A DNA stretch of 64,000 bases from Euglena gracilis (GCA_039621445.1 CP154954.1:37929703-37993702), one strand, 5' to 3'. Numbered from the stretch's first letter, positions 45,601-56,943 are shown. A program made the numbers and translations. Notes: a model not told the origin generated them from the letters alone.

Positions 45601-47589
45601 AAGAGGTTGCCCCCAAATCACCCCCCCCCTCCAAATAGTGAACCCCACTCAAAAATTATATAATTCCTCTGAGGCTGGAGGTTGTATATATATGGCACAA
45701 ACCCGGGTGAGGGTAGGGGTACATTCTCAATGAGAGAGAAGGGTTTGGGTGGAGTTGCTGCTACCTACCCAGGGCCTCCCCTTTCCCCGGCGTTTGGCTT
45801 AGCTCTAAACAGCTTACTCTAAAAAGATAAGAAAGATAAGAAAAGAAAGATAAGATAAGAGCTCAGCGACCGCCCCCCCCCCCCATATGACCGCCCCCCC
45901 CCCCTCAAAAAAGACAGAAGCTCTTTTGACCCAGCCCAAAAAAAAATCGCCAAAAGTGGCCTTTTTTCAAAAAAAAATGGCCATAATTTCCCGGTTTTTG
46001 TCCAATGGGGCTTAGCCTAGCACAAACAGCCATACCCATTCGAAAAATCTCCCACCCAGGCTTCTTTACCAACCCCAGAGGGTGCCTTATGCTATGGGGT
46101 GCCTGCCCATAGCAGGCACCCCCCACGAGGGGTTTCGCCCCCCGTTGCCTGCCAACTCAGCCATTTTCCCCTTGAAAATGGCTACTTTCGGGCCCCCAGC
46201 ACCTTAGAGTGGGGGGATGCGTTGAGTGGGGGGTGGTGTGAGTGGGGGAATGCGTTGTTGAGGGGTGGCAGGGGGGAACACAACATGGACCCTCAAAAGG
46301 CGACACAGAAAAATGCAAACAAATGCAAAAAAAGCACACAAAACAATCAAAAAAAACTCAAGTTTGCATGTAAAAATCCTTTAGGAGCTCCCCCAGGATG
46401 TGCATTTTCTGCTGGAGAGGATTTGGAAAGGTTTTTGGCTCCGCCGGCCTGGAAAAAATAATTTTGACATAAAAAATCAGTATTCTGTTGCAAAAAATGC
46501 AAAAAATAACAAAAAATGCACAGATTTTTGGTCTCGGGGGAAAATCTGGACCAAAAGAATTTCTCACAATAAAAAATTTTCCACCAAAAACCAAAAATCT
46601 CCAGAAAAAAAGCACAAACAAAGACAAAAAAATGCAAAGAAACGCAAATTTTGCCAAAATCAGAAACACAAAAAAACCCGCAAAAAATGCATTTGTGTTC
46701 CGCCCCTGTGTGTCGGGGTGGGGGGCTGGGGGGTTGGGGTACGTAGGGTCATGTGGGGTGCTGTGGGGGGCTCCACTTTACACCACCTCGTTTTGGGGCG
46801 TAATATCTCAGGCTGAGGCGGGGAGTTGCCGGGAAATCGAAACATCATTTGATTGGGCGTTTTAAGGGCTTCAATCCAGGTCTCCAAACATTTTCCTTGA
46901 TTTTGCTGCATTTTCGAGACATTTGGCATTTCGCGAAATTTTGGCCCCAAAAAACGGCCAAAATTGGCCGAGAACGTGGCCGTTTCTTTGGCCAGAAGGG
47001 GAGAAAAAAGTGAACCGACGGGCATATTAAGCTTTCCTTAAATTTTATTTTAGGTCGCCTGACATGTATGTCTTTATATTCCACAATTTCTGAGAAATTT
47101 GGGGAAATCGACTTTTTTACCCAAAAGCCAAAACGGCAGGGCCAGAAGCCTGCAGCGCTTTTTTGGTTTAGGCGGAAAGTTGAATCAAATTTGGCATGGC
47201 GAAACTTTTCATTTTTGCTGTTTTTTTTGGCTTTCGTGGTTTTTATTTAATGGAAAAAATGCGAGTTATTGTCCAAAATATACACCATGTTGATTGATGT
47301 GTAGTGTTCCAGAATGAAGAAAAAAAAACTCCCCAGAGGAGAAAGCCTAAAAATGTGCATCCTGGGGGAACTCCTGAAGCAATTTACATGCAAATTGTGT
47401 TTTTTGTGTTTTTGTGTTGTTTACATGTGTTTTTTTGAGAGTCCTGTTGCGTCTTTCCCCCCTGGGGGTGGGTCCAAACCTCCTCCCAAATCCATGGGGG
47501 GATGGTCTTGATCAGGGATCAAGACCAAGGCCGGGGTGGAGACCCGCCTCTGGTTTTTAGAACAGTGGAGGATTTACAAGGGAATGGAA

Positions 47590-47757
47590 AAGTTGACTCT
47601 AACTCCAACCCTGACCCCAAACACTGACCCTGACCCTGACCCTAACATTCACCCCAGCCCTGATTTTGACCTTAGCCCTAACTCTTACCCTAACATTGAT
47701 CCTAACCATTACCCTACCCCTGATCCTGACCTGACCCTAAATTTGACCCTAAGTGCT
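47590..47757. repeat. Degenerate telomere-like repeat (CCCTAA/CCCTGA variants)
   Basis: About 28 consecutive six-base units such as CCCTAA, CCCTGA, CCTTAG, CCCCAA and CCATTA, none in a perfect run longer than three. It reads like an old interstitial telomeric tract. Confidence 0.75.
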
Positions 47758-47954
47758 AATTTTTGGCGACTGAATTCCTCCTGGCAGGGGAGGGGCCCCG
47801 CCCCCCTGCACCCCCCGCCAAAGAACAAAATCCCTTTGTGTGTGCAAGGCCCCTCATCCACGGGGTAAACACTGTGAATAAACTTGTAAAGCTAACTTAG
47901 CCAGCTGACAGCTTCCTAGCAGGGGGAGGCTGCCCCCCCCTTCCCAATAACAAA

Positions 47955-48200
47955 ATGCCTTTATGTGTGCACAGCTGTGCTGGGCCCAAACAATTTGGGC
48001 GAAAGTTCACCGTTGTGAGGCAGTTTGCAGGCTCATCTGTGGAACCTGTTGCGACCTCTCCTCGGAAACCTTCATTCTTGCTCACGGTCTGCAGCGCCCC
48101 GTCCATTAGAGGTGAGCCGTCTGCGGCATGCCCCTGTGTGCGCCCGCAGTTGAACCCATGAGCAGCGGCGACACACTGCAGGGGTTGGATCACGCGAACG
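47955..48200. other. Non-repetitive segment open on both strands, direction unclear
   Basis: The plus frame reads KQFGRKFTVVRQFAGSSVEP and on to a stop at 48159. The minus frame reads NCGRTQGHAADGSPLMDGAL. Base composition is balanced and free of homopolymers, unlike the surroundings, so it is probably unique sequence or an exon. No family is recognised. Confidence 0.25.
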
Positions 48201-48357
48201 TGTGCAGGACTGGTGTCTGACCCACTCCTTTGTGTGGGGACCCCCAGTCATCAGTACTTGTTAAGGCCAGCCGGATGGAAGAAAGCGCAACCCCGGGAGA
48301 AAAGGGAACCCACTCCATTTGTGAAGAGCCATAGTGTGAGCCTCTGAGCCTACCGCC

Positions 48358-48438
48358 ATGACTGAGTCACCACCACCTGAACCAGAGCCTGAGCATCAGT
48401 CCACACTGCAGGACATCGAGGAGATCCGTCATAGGAAG
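48358..48438 (+). CDS. Candidate first exon of an unrecognised gene
   Basis: ATG in a good context (CTACCGCCATGA), 12 bases behind a possible acceptor (CCTCTGAG). It encodes MTESPPPEPEPEHQSTLQDI and then EEIRHRK, a proline- and acid-rich start followed by a charged helix. The reading goes on to a stop at 48476, but base composition changes and a GT occurs just after the AGGAA at 48441, so an intron probably starts there. The organisation (short N-terminal exon behind an acceptor) matches EF genes A and B. No function assigned. Confidence 0.3.
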
Positions 48439-48439
48439 T

Positions 48440-48751
48440 GTGCACATATATGCATATTTGCGCTATCGTGCGCCTGAGGGGGATGTCCCCCGTGCGCAGG
48501 TAGGCATTATTGTGCCATGCGATGTGCACACGTTGTTCCGGGCTGGTGGTGTTTTCAAACACCACAAGGTCACGGACTGCGGACGGTCTGGGGGTTCCTT
48601 TGGCAAAAGTCTGAAGTGCCGCACAGGCCGTCTAAGACGTTTGCCACTTCCCACAGGCCCTGGGAAACGAAAGAGTTATTTAAAGTCAGGCCAGGTTTTT
48701 CGGGGGGTGGTGACCAGGGTCATGTGCACCGCCCCTCCCAACAACCCTTGA
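48440..48751 (+). other. Open stretch following the candidate exon; weak ribosomal-protein-like pattern
   Basis: A plus frame is open for about 100 codons with VTDCGRSGGSFGKSLKCRTG, a basic run, then KSGQVFRGVVTRV. The spacing of a glycine-rich turn, a basic loop and a final G-x-x-x-G-V-V-T-R strand is faintly like ribosomal protein uL14, whose end reads KxGDVVKAVIVR. The match is too weak to name. The minus strand is also open. Confidence 0.2.
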
Positions 48752-49361
48752 TGCCTTTACCTTAAAGCAACTTTTGGCTGCGAGCAACATGAACGGCTTT
48801 TTTTGACTGATTCTCCAATTTTTCTTTCGTTATTTTGACTCCAAAATGACAAAAAAAGAAAGGTGGGGTTGCAAAGACTGGCAAATCCACTCTGCGGGGA
48901 GGGGAAGTGTAACAAGACGCCTCAAAGCATGCAATGCAAAAAATACAAAAAAATGCAAAATTGTTTGAAGAGCTCTCCTGGGTTGTACGTTTTTTTGGAG
49001 AGATTTTTTGGAGAGATAAAATTTTTCACCCTCTGGACTCTGGAGAAACATTCCATTCACTGTGTATTATTTTTTTTCCGCATTTCCCCCCAAAAACAAA
49101 ATGAAACTGCCTTGCAATTCATGTTTAAAAAGTTCTAAGCAGTCAAAGCAAACCAGCAAGATACCCCATCTTCGCATGGGCAAGCCAATGCCTCACGCAG
49201 GAATAAAAAAAATCGAAAAATCATTGTGTCATTACAATTTCTGGCAAATCATTTTGACATGAAAAGGTTATCCTCCCTTTCAGCATGGTGTAGGTGGGCT
49301 TGAATCAAGACCCTCAGGGGCAGGCTTCTGCTTAAGGGTTCGCAATATCCCCCCGGGGGTA

Positions 49362-49740
49362 GTGCACGAGAAAAACGGACGAGAAGCATATTTGGATTGG
49401 GGGCAGAAATGTGTCCACAGGGCAGACTTCTACGGAATCAAGGTAAACGACAACAAAATCCTGCGGCAGTGCAGTGCATTGTTTTGTATCGCAGCGAAGT
49501 GGCAGTGGCGTTACAATGCTTTGGGTTTGAGAACAAAGAGGAACGTCGGTGCAGTGGTGGTGTGCATTTTGAGGCTCTCAGGTACTGATGTGCCTCAACT
49601 CCTACGTGTGGACCCCCCAGGGGTCCTTTAATGCAATCAACAGGGATTTTGCCCAACCTAGTTTTAAGATGAGGCCTGGGATTATTACTGAGGGACCCCG
49701 CACAGCAATCAAGTTTGATGGTAAGCAAGGACAGGGTTGG
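49362..49740 (+). pseudogene. Reverse transcriptase fragment, second copy, frameshifted
   Basis: One frame ends VVVCILRLSGTDVPQLLRVD, and the next, from about 49605, reads SFNAINRDFAQ. Together they rebuild the D-x-x-x-FNAINR core of the reverse transcriptase seen at 28395-28470, interrupted by PPG and a frame change at about 49610-49622. The preceding residues match the G-x-E-x-x-V-H-x-L-R helix position of that family. The second frame stops at 49749. The minus strand is also open for about 157 codons, which I take as the shadow. Confidence 0.45.
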
Positions 49741-50875
49741 AGTCTCTGAGCTTCTCTTTGCGGTAAGAGCGAAGCTCACCCAGGAGGAAAGGTGTCTGAT
49801 CCCCATCCCCCCTTGGTTGGAAATGAAAACTGCATTATCACCATGACCCCAGCCCCGTTCCGAGGATTTCTTTCCTGTCGCAAGCGACTCCATCCCAACT
49901 TTCTGAATCACCTCTGTTTGACCCCCAACTCCCCGCCAGGCCCAATTTATTCAGCCAACAAGGGGTCCAAACTGGGTAGGATTAGCCACCCCCCCCAGTT
50001 TCGACCCCTGGCCCCCCCCAGGAGGTGGTTGGATGGGTGGGTGGGTGCGGACACCCCTCCCCTAAAAATATCTCTGATTTTATGATGTCCTCTGATAAAA
50101 TATGGAAACAAAAGGTATGATTGTGACATGAAGGTTTGATTGCATTGTGTTTTGGGAACCTGTGGTATTTTGCTTTCATGTTTAACGTTGGAGAAATATG
50201 ACAGTGTTTTTGGCATTGTCTAAAGAAAATTCAAGGTGCATTCCACAGATTGTCACAGGTGTCTTCACCCTCGGCTGGTCCTTGAACCAAATTTTCCAAG
50301 TCTTCATGATTCTCGAGGTAGGTGGGGGTTTGACATCCACCCCCCTCCCCGTGTCGGGAGGGGGCAGCCCTCCCCTCAGGGCCTCCCATGTATTCCTGCC
50401 CAACCCCAGCCAGCAGCCCTCATCCAGCCTCTGAGCTGGCTCCCTCATCCCAGGGTTTGTTTGAGAAGGGCAAGCTTTCTTCTCGACAGAAGTACATTTA
50501 TCTTCTTATTAGGAATTAATGTGGGGATGGGGGACATGCCGGTTTTGGCTAAACCTGTTCCTAAAAAATCCCATCCGAAACCATTGAAACCATTGAAATT
50601 GAGAACCCCCAAACCACGCTGGATTACTCTGGATGTCTTTCTGGTCCTTTACCCATGTCCTGTCAGTGGGACCCCCTAGGGGTGTATCTGCAGCACAAAT
50701 AAAAAAGCATAAAATATGTAGGGGGACCTCCTTAAATCATGTAGGTAGAACACCCTGTATATCATTTCTGCACACCCTCGCCATGGTTTTCCAATACTGG
50801 CATATCTGGGCTCAAACCACAAACCACGTTTTTTTTAAAGCATTTTCTATTGGCAATTCCACCCTTATTTTGCAG

Positions 50876-51009
50876 GAGGTGGATTTGCTCGTCGACGCTT
50901 TTGATTACAATAAAGATGGAAAAGTTTCTTATTTGGAGTTCTGCAATGCCATCACCAATGGTCCTTGGACACCTCTGAATGTGCAGGAGCGCAAAGTTGA
51001 AAGCCTGAG
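50876..51009 (+). CDS. EF-hand protein gene A, exon 3 (second EF-hand)
   Basis: Follows TTATTTTGCAG. It encodes EVDLLVDAFDYNKDGKVSYL and continues EFCNAI; the loop DYNKDGKVSYLE is a fully canonical EF-hand. The exon joins exon 2 in phase 0 (IAQE then EVD), giving the usual spacing of paired EF-hands. After the second helix comes a tail TNGPWTPLNVQERKVESLR. The donor is taken at CTGAG|GTCATT (51009). Two later GT sites (after TTGCAG at 51032 and GGGCAG at 51044) keep the same phase, so the tail may be up to 12 residues longer. The phase-2 exit needs a further exon. Confidence 0.85.
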
Positions 51010-54000
51010 GTCATTGTGCTCCCTCCCTTGCAGGTTAATGGGCAGGTTTGGGCACAATGAGGATCAGGCTTCTTTGGGGCTGGGTGGGTCCAGGGCCGGG
51101 CTCCCATGGAGGGCGGGTTGGGCCGGAGGCTCGGGTATGGGTCGAAATTTTTTTCGCTTCACATCATACGTACATTCATAAGTTCATGCCTGAGCTTATT
51201 TGGAAAAATCGCTTAGACAACCGGATTTTCAGGGGGGTACCCCGGGGGGGGGGGGTCATGCGCCGGCTGCAGTGAGTGGAGGGACCCCTCACTCCACTCC
51301 CCTGGGGCCTTAGAAAGAATCCTGACGAGGATGGGTAAATGCCAAAGTGGATGGGTCAGGACAATCACAATCCCACATGTTCCTGTGGGCACAAGGCCTG
51401 CATTTTACCATGGTTTGGATTTGGTGTTGCGGTTGGCGCTGACTGAACTTCTTCAGGGCAATTGTCTTCACCAGGGCGCGCTAAGCCAAAAGGGAACCCA
51501 CCCCTGGGGGAGGGGGAGCCAGACCCAGTTCCACCCCTTGTCCAGCCAGGTGGGGATTCGCCCCAATGTGTTTATTTGCACGCCCAATCCACCAGGGCAA
51601 ATTTTGGAAAGGACAACATGAAAAGACTACAGCAAATTTTTTCGGCTGCAGCAAATTCCGTGTGAGGTCAGTGGGGGGGCATTGCTTAACCCCCCCCCCC
51701 CCACTTATAAACCCCCCGGGGTTAGTAGGATCCGGTTTGGTTGGTCGGCCGAAGGGGAGGGGGTCAGTAAGTGGGGGGGTTTATAAGTCCCGGAATTGTT
51801 GGTGAAAATCCGAACCTCAAAAATGACCCCGAAACCGGCAATTTTTGGCAAAATTTGGTCAAAAATGGCATTTTTGATCATGGTCGATCTCAAAAAAGGG
51901 CCAAAAATCAGTTTTTGGGTGGTTTGAGGCAAAAAAATCGTCCCCGGCGGCTTTCATTTTCCTTCCCCGAAGGGGGGGGTTTATAAGTCCCGGTTTGGTT
52001 GGTCTGCCTGAGGGGGGGGGTTAGTAAGTGGGGGGGGTTAGTAAGTGGGGGGGGTTAGTAAGTGGGGGGGGTTAGTGTGTCCCAGCCGAGGGTCATTTGC
52101 AATTTTTGAACAATCGCCCATGTCGTTTTCCATTTCCAAAAAACCAGGCAGAAATTTTTTTGAAAACCAGTCAGTCATTTTTTGCCCTCTCTTCTTTTGA
52201 CTCCTGCCCCACCCCATCCTGCTCATGACCAGGCTTCAATTTGTCGTAAATCAGTCCACCGGCCCAGCCAGACCCCCCCTCCTCCCCCTCCTCCTCTTGG
52301 TCCCTTTTCGTTCCGGCAGGAGCGATTTTCGGCCTAAGTCTCCTCCAGCACAAATTTCCGTACCCAAAGAAATGGTTTTGGCTGGGGTCCCAGATTTTGG
52401 ATCATTTTGGGACCCCCCAAAAAATGCAAAGAAAAAAGAGCAAAGCCCAATTGTGGCGCCAGGTGGCGGGCTGGGGAGCCGGGGGCGATTCCCCCTCCCC
52501 CCAAATAGGCCCACAACCCCCAAGTCCATTTTGTCATTACTTCTGGCTGCCTTTCAAGAAAAATTCAGCACAAAGCGCCAGAATTTTTTTCAGCTGGACC
52601 GACAAACCCAGACCCAGACCCAGACGGGGGGGTCGGACCCCCCGCCCCCCCGGGTATGCTCAGTCTGGACCATACCATTGATTTAGGCGTGTCTGACCCC
52701 ACTCTCTGGGGGTGACCGATTCTTTCGAGTGACTGACTGGTTTTTTGGCTCCAGACCCTCCTGGGGGTGGGGTAGGCCAGAATTGGCCAGGATTGGCCAA
52801 AAGTGGTCACTCATCGCCGAAGGCGCCGGAAAATTTTTTGGGGTTTTGTTCAAAATACATTGATTTTGAGCCATTTTGGCCGAGTGGCCAAAGTGACCCT
52901 TGGGAGGGGGGGTGGGAAGTGGGTGACTGGTTTTTGAAAGTGACTGGCTTGATTTTTTGACGGTGGAATTCTTCATTGTTTACTGAAGGCTTTAATTTAA
53001 GGCCCCAATTCAACCCAAAGTACCCCCAGTGACATGATTTTTAAAGTTTCAAAATCATGCCACTGGGGGTACTTTGGGTTTATTTGGGGTTTCACCAGCA
53101 ACTCCCGATTATATAGGGGCCTGAAAACATTTTGGGGTTTATAAACCAAAATTATTTGGTTTATAAACACACAACAAAAAGTTGCGAGCACACCCCCAAA
53201 TAAATCGGTGCGCACTTATTAGGCAAATCACTCTTGGGCTTGGACAATGGAAATATTTCTGTTCAGTTCTGAGAATTGTGTGTGCTTTCCGACCTGAGAT
53301 GTGACAGTGATTTCTTCTTTGGGAGTGCGCACTTTTTAAGGAGGTAGTTTCGGACCCTTGGGGTGCTGTTGTCTGTTGTTAGAGCTTGTTAGGGCACTGC
53401 GCACTTGTCAGGGGGGGGTTGAAAGCCCACCGATGGTTCATCCAGGAAAAATAAGAATTTTTTGGGTGGGTATGACAAGTTTTGAACAGAAATCTCCACT
53501 TTGGAAAAAGTGAACATTTGGGGGGGGGGGTAGGAGGTGCACAACGAAGAATTTGGTATAAAATCAGTGTTTCACCACAGTTGAACAGTTGAAGACCAAC
53601 GACGTTTGTAAACACCAACCAGAAAATTTTTTTTCTGGTGGTGTTTACAAACGTCGTTGGTCTTCAACTGTTCAACTGTGGTGAAACACCAATTTTATAC
53701 CAATTCTTCGTTGTGCACCTCCTATTCATTCACGGCCCCATCCCTGGGGGCGTTGAAAGTTGCTTGGACTTTGTTTGAGTTGAAATTGGAATTTTCTACA
53801 AAACTTTCATCGTTTTGACACGTCCATCAAGGGCAGGTTTTATCATATGAAGTTGCCCAATCAAAAAAACTCTTCAAAAAAATCTAATCTAAAAAAATTC
53901 AAACACAAAGCACAAAAAATGTGACACTGTTTTGGAGGCAACACATCTCCCCTTGGCAGGGAAGGTCAGGACGCTTCCCTGATCCCAGTCCTGGCTCCAG

Positions 54001-54159
54001 ACCGTACCATTGCTTACCAACCCCAGGGGGGGGGGAGGGGGGTCACTGAAAGAGGCATACAGCTCAAGAACCAAACATTTGGGCCAAATTTGGGATGATA
54101 GATGATCCCTGGGGCTTTGTTTTGTCCCTGATCATTTCTTTTGGCTCTTTTTTTTTCAG
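51010..54159. other. Stretch with no recognised gene
   Basis: Holds C/G-run foldback repeats with TTAGTAAGTGGGGG (51660-52080), A/T-rich sequence, a palindrome at 53013-53085 (AACCCAAAGTACCCCCAGTG and its complement), an inverted copy of the GTGCGCA repeat (53200-53420), and the hairpin at 53532. It would lie in an intron of EF gene A if the candidate last exon at 54286 is right. Confidence 0.5.
53532..53723. repeat. Near-perfect 192-bp hairpin
   Basis: The left arm AGGAGGTGCACAACGAAGAA ... CGTTTGTAAACACCA and the right arm TGGTGTTTACAAACG ... GTGCACCTCCT pair over about 92 bases with very few differences around an ACCAGAAAATTTTTTTTCTGGT centre. No gene. It could be a MITE or a source of double-stranded RNA if transcribed. 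Confidence 0.92.
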
Positions 54160-54285
54160 ACCCTTCAAAGCTAGGGAGGAAAAGGGAAGGGGGAAAGTGA
54201 AATATCTTTTGGAAGGATGTTCCCACAGGCTTATTTTTTTTAGGTTGCTGCACATTTCCATTTTATTTATTTATTTATTTTCCAG

Positions 54286-54349
54286 ATATTTAACAAGATT
54301 TCTTGACACCAAAAATGCCCGCTATGGTCCCCAAAATCGTCCAAACTGA
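54286..54349 (+). CDS. Candidate last exon of EF-hand gene A
   Basis: After TTATTTATTTTCCAG the reading A|TAT TTA ... fits the phase-2 exit of exon 3 (AG + A = arginine). It gives RYLTRFLDTKNARYGPQNRP, N and a stop at 54347. The reading is also open upstream to another acceptor at 54159, so a longer exon starting there in the same phase is possible. Evidence is phase, acceptor quality and a plausible C-terminus only. Confidence 0.3.
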
Positions 54350-54889
54350 GTTTTACAGTGGCCATCCCTCGGGCCACGCTTGTGTTTAGTGCAACCGGAA
54401 AATGGCTGTTGGCTGAACCGTGACAAAATTTTCGTGCCGAGTGTGGCGTGGCAATTTCGAAAGCACGCCGCAACCATGGCGCTGTCACATTTTTTAACAT
54501 TCAGCATTCGACAAGAAAAACTCTGGTAAGAACTTCTGTGCCACGTCCACCGTGACTGAAAAGAGTTGCTGTACCCCGACCTCTGTGAAATATCTTTTTG
54601 CGCCGTGGCAAGCGCTGCGGTGCACTCACTGCAAGTATGCTGCGACATTTGCAGGGGGATTTTTCTTCTGTTGCAAGGATTTCAATTTAAGTTTGTCATT
54701 GGCGAATTTTCTTTTTATTTTAAAGGAGCCCAGTGATCTCATCCCATTCCCTTCCTCAACCTGAAAACAAGTGATTTACACCTTACCCTTTCCCTTTGCA
54801 AATAAATTTAACCTGAACCTCACCTTCACCCATTAGGCTGATATGGGTGGGGAAGTTAATTTCTGAGGGGGTTCAAAGGGGGGGGGGCA

Positions 54890-55075
54890 TTATCAGGTTG
54901 GGATTGTTCATTAAACTTTTACGAACAACGTCAATCACCTCAAAATAGGGTATCAGTCCATCGTGCGAGCGGCTCAAGGAGCTTGTCACTGACTGTTGTT
55001 GTGGTTCAAAATCAAGACCAGAGGCAATTGCAGAAATCTTGGTGGCAGAGATACGGGGGGTTTTGCTATTGAGAG
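54890..55075 (-). CDS. Candidate EF-hand-like exon on the minus strand
   Basis: The minus frame reads ISATKISAIASGLDFEPQQQ and then SVTSSLSRSHDGLIPYFEVI with DVVRKSLMNN. SRSHDGLIPYFE fits the last part of an EF loop (DG at 5-6, I at 8, E at 12), but positions 1 and 3 are serine, so calcium binding is doubtful. Helices flank it. Possible acceptors are CTCAATAG and CCACCAAG upstream. A donor was not defined; the reading runs into a C-run. It may be an exon of a third, oppositely oriented EF-hand gene, or chance. Confidence 0.3.
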
Positions 55076-55959
55076 GATGACATCGCTGTTTGAACCCCCC
55101 CCCCCCGCCCAGAAGCAACGTCCATTGCTTGATCTTCTTGAAAAGTGTGTAAACAGTACCAAGACTATCGAACGCACACCACCGAAATTTTTGGCAACCA
55201 ATTTTCCTTTCAAATTTCCCCCAATCGCCCCCCGGGGTTGGGTTGTCCAAACATATCACCGGGGGATATCAGTTGGGGGTTGCCCTTTCCAACTTCTGGC
55301 CTGGACATGTGGGCGATGGTTCTCAAGGATGTTCGAGATTAAAGTGGGAACGAGGCCAAAGTTGACAGGACAAATATATTTTGGTGAAATATGGTTTTGG
55401 GGAATTCAGTTACAAATGTGATCATCCGAGGCCAGCGTTGGGTGAGATCTGTTCAGAGTGTACCGGGACTTCACATTTTGCCGCGATTCATTTTGTTTCT
55501 TTTCAGGCCGAAGGAGCAACGCACCCCAAGGAAAGCCTCTTGGCTGCCAAACTGGCTGTTGATGATGGCGCGTGCAAATGTTCCTCAGTTGTTTTTCCCC
55601 AGCATTTTTCATTGATGATGAATTGAGCAACTCTCCCTCCACAGTGTGTTCGGCAGGTGCTCAATTAGTTGACTGATTTTTCTAACCAGGAAGGTGGTCA
55701 TTATGCATCCTGTATGGGCGGTTTTGTGCGAACATGGTTGCAAAAATTTGATTGGCCCTTTGAAAAAGCTTGAGACTTTTTTCAGATCATTACCACGCAC
55801 CTCCGTTGCATTGCCGCCCGTATTTCTTTTCCTTGGAGGGATGCTCTTTTTGCATTGGATGTTGTCATGACAGAAGAGAAAACGTCTTTTTTCGCAACAC
55901 ATTTTTTTTATGCCGAAACCCTACCTCTGGTGGTCAGGGCTCTGCGGGAATCCCCGCAA

Positions 55960-56170
55960 CCCTATTGTGGTGGGTGGCCATCCTGGTGGGTGGGGGGGGA
56001 CCCCCCACCATGCCTTCCCGTATTTCTGGCGCCAATTTTTAGGTCAAATTTTCCTTTCGGTGCCAACGGTGCCGAAGGAATTTTTTTTTTGCGCCGGTGC
56101 TGTGGTGGGGGGGGTCAACCCCCCTCACCTCCCGGGTGGAGGTGGAGGGGGTCGACCACCCCCTCACACC
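55960..56170. repeat. Dispersed repeat with GGCGCCAATTTTTAGGTCA
   Basis: The same blocks in the same order (a GGTGGGTGGG run, TTTTTAGGTCA, a hairpin of CGGNGCCGAAGG, then GGTGCTGTGGTGGG and TCGACC) occur at 2880-3010 and 61080-61290. Confidence 0.8.
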
Positions 56171-56943
56171 AGGCCTTCCCGTACAGCCCTGCAGGTGAGC
56201 ATGGCGGAGGATGCAGATTTGCCTGCATTTTTGAGGTTTTTGCTGTGTATTGCTTGTTTTTTATTTTTATTTTTGGGGATTTATTATTATTATTATTAAC
56301 GACCACCCTGTTTCTCGGCAGGCTTCCCAACTGATAAAACTCCTCCAAAGAAGTTGCTCTGTAATTGATATTCGGGGAAAAATTAATTCAACAAAATTTT
56401 GATCGTCCCCAATACAACATGTTTTCCCATCCATTTTTGAGTTATCCGACTAATGACTTTGCAATTGGGGAGTTCCGAGACATCTGCACATTTTACGTGT
56501 AGGGATGTAGGATATTCTTCAGCTTTCTGTTGAATTGCCGTTTGTTAGAGCGACCCTCACCTGGCTAGTTTTTCAAAAGCCACAAACGAGGAAGAAAGAC
56601 CTCTCCACAACAGCTTCCCAGTCGATGTCCAAGGTCATTGGGAGGGAGGGGTTTAAAAAACCCAAATAAATAGAATTTTACACACCATGCCACCCCACCC
56701 CAAAGGGTTCCCAATAATGCAAGTCCAAGGCCAAACAGACCGGTGCCAATAACTAAAACTGCAAAGTGCAGTCAATTTTAAGTCCCAAAAGGGTTGCCTT
56801 AAAATGCACTTTTGGTTGCGCTCTTTCGTACAGAAGAGTTCCAAGCACTTTCTTGCCAGACTTTACACATTGCATTTGGGATTCCCCCAGCCATCCTCCT
56901 TCTGAAGTGGCACACCAATGCTCGCTGGCCAGTTTAACTGCCA

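Larger units (their letters stand above)
45106..50875 (+). other. EF-hand gene A intron 2, GT-AG, 5.8 kb
   Basis: Contains repeats of the GTGCGCA family (45285-45600), a short copy of the GGGTGCCTGCCC block (46085-46150), a telomere-like stretch (47590-47757), a gene-like segment at 47950-48750, and a reverse-transcriptase relic at 49362. Bases 46300-46700 are A-rich with repeated AAAAATGCA, and 46800-47150 is another GGCGGGGAGTTG repeat copy. Confidence 0.6.

Noticed and set aside
56580-56760. Minus-strand hydrophobic frame (LVIGTGLFGLGLALLG) resembling a membrane helix
   Set aside because: It would need the preceding minus-strand reading as context. No family could be recognised and no start or donor is secure.
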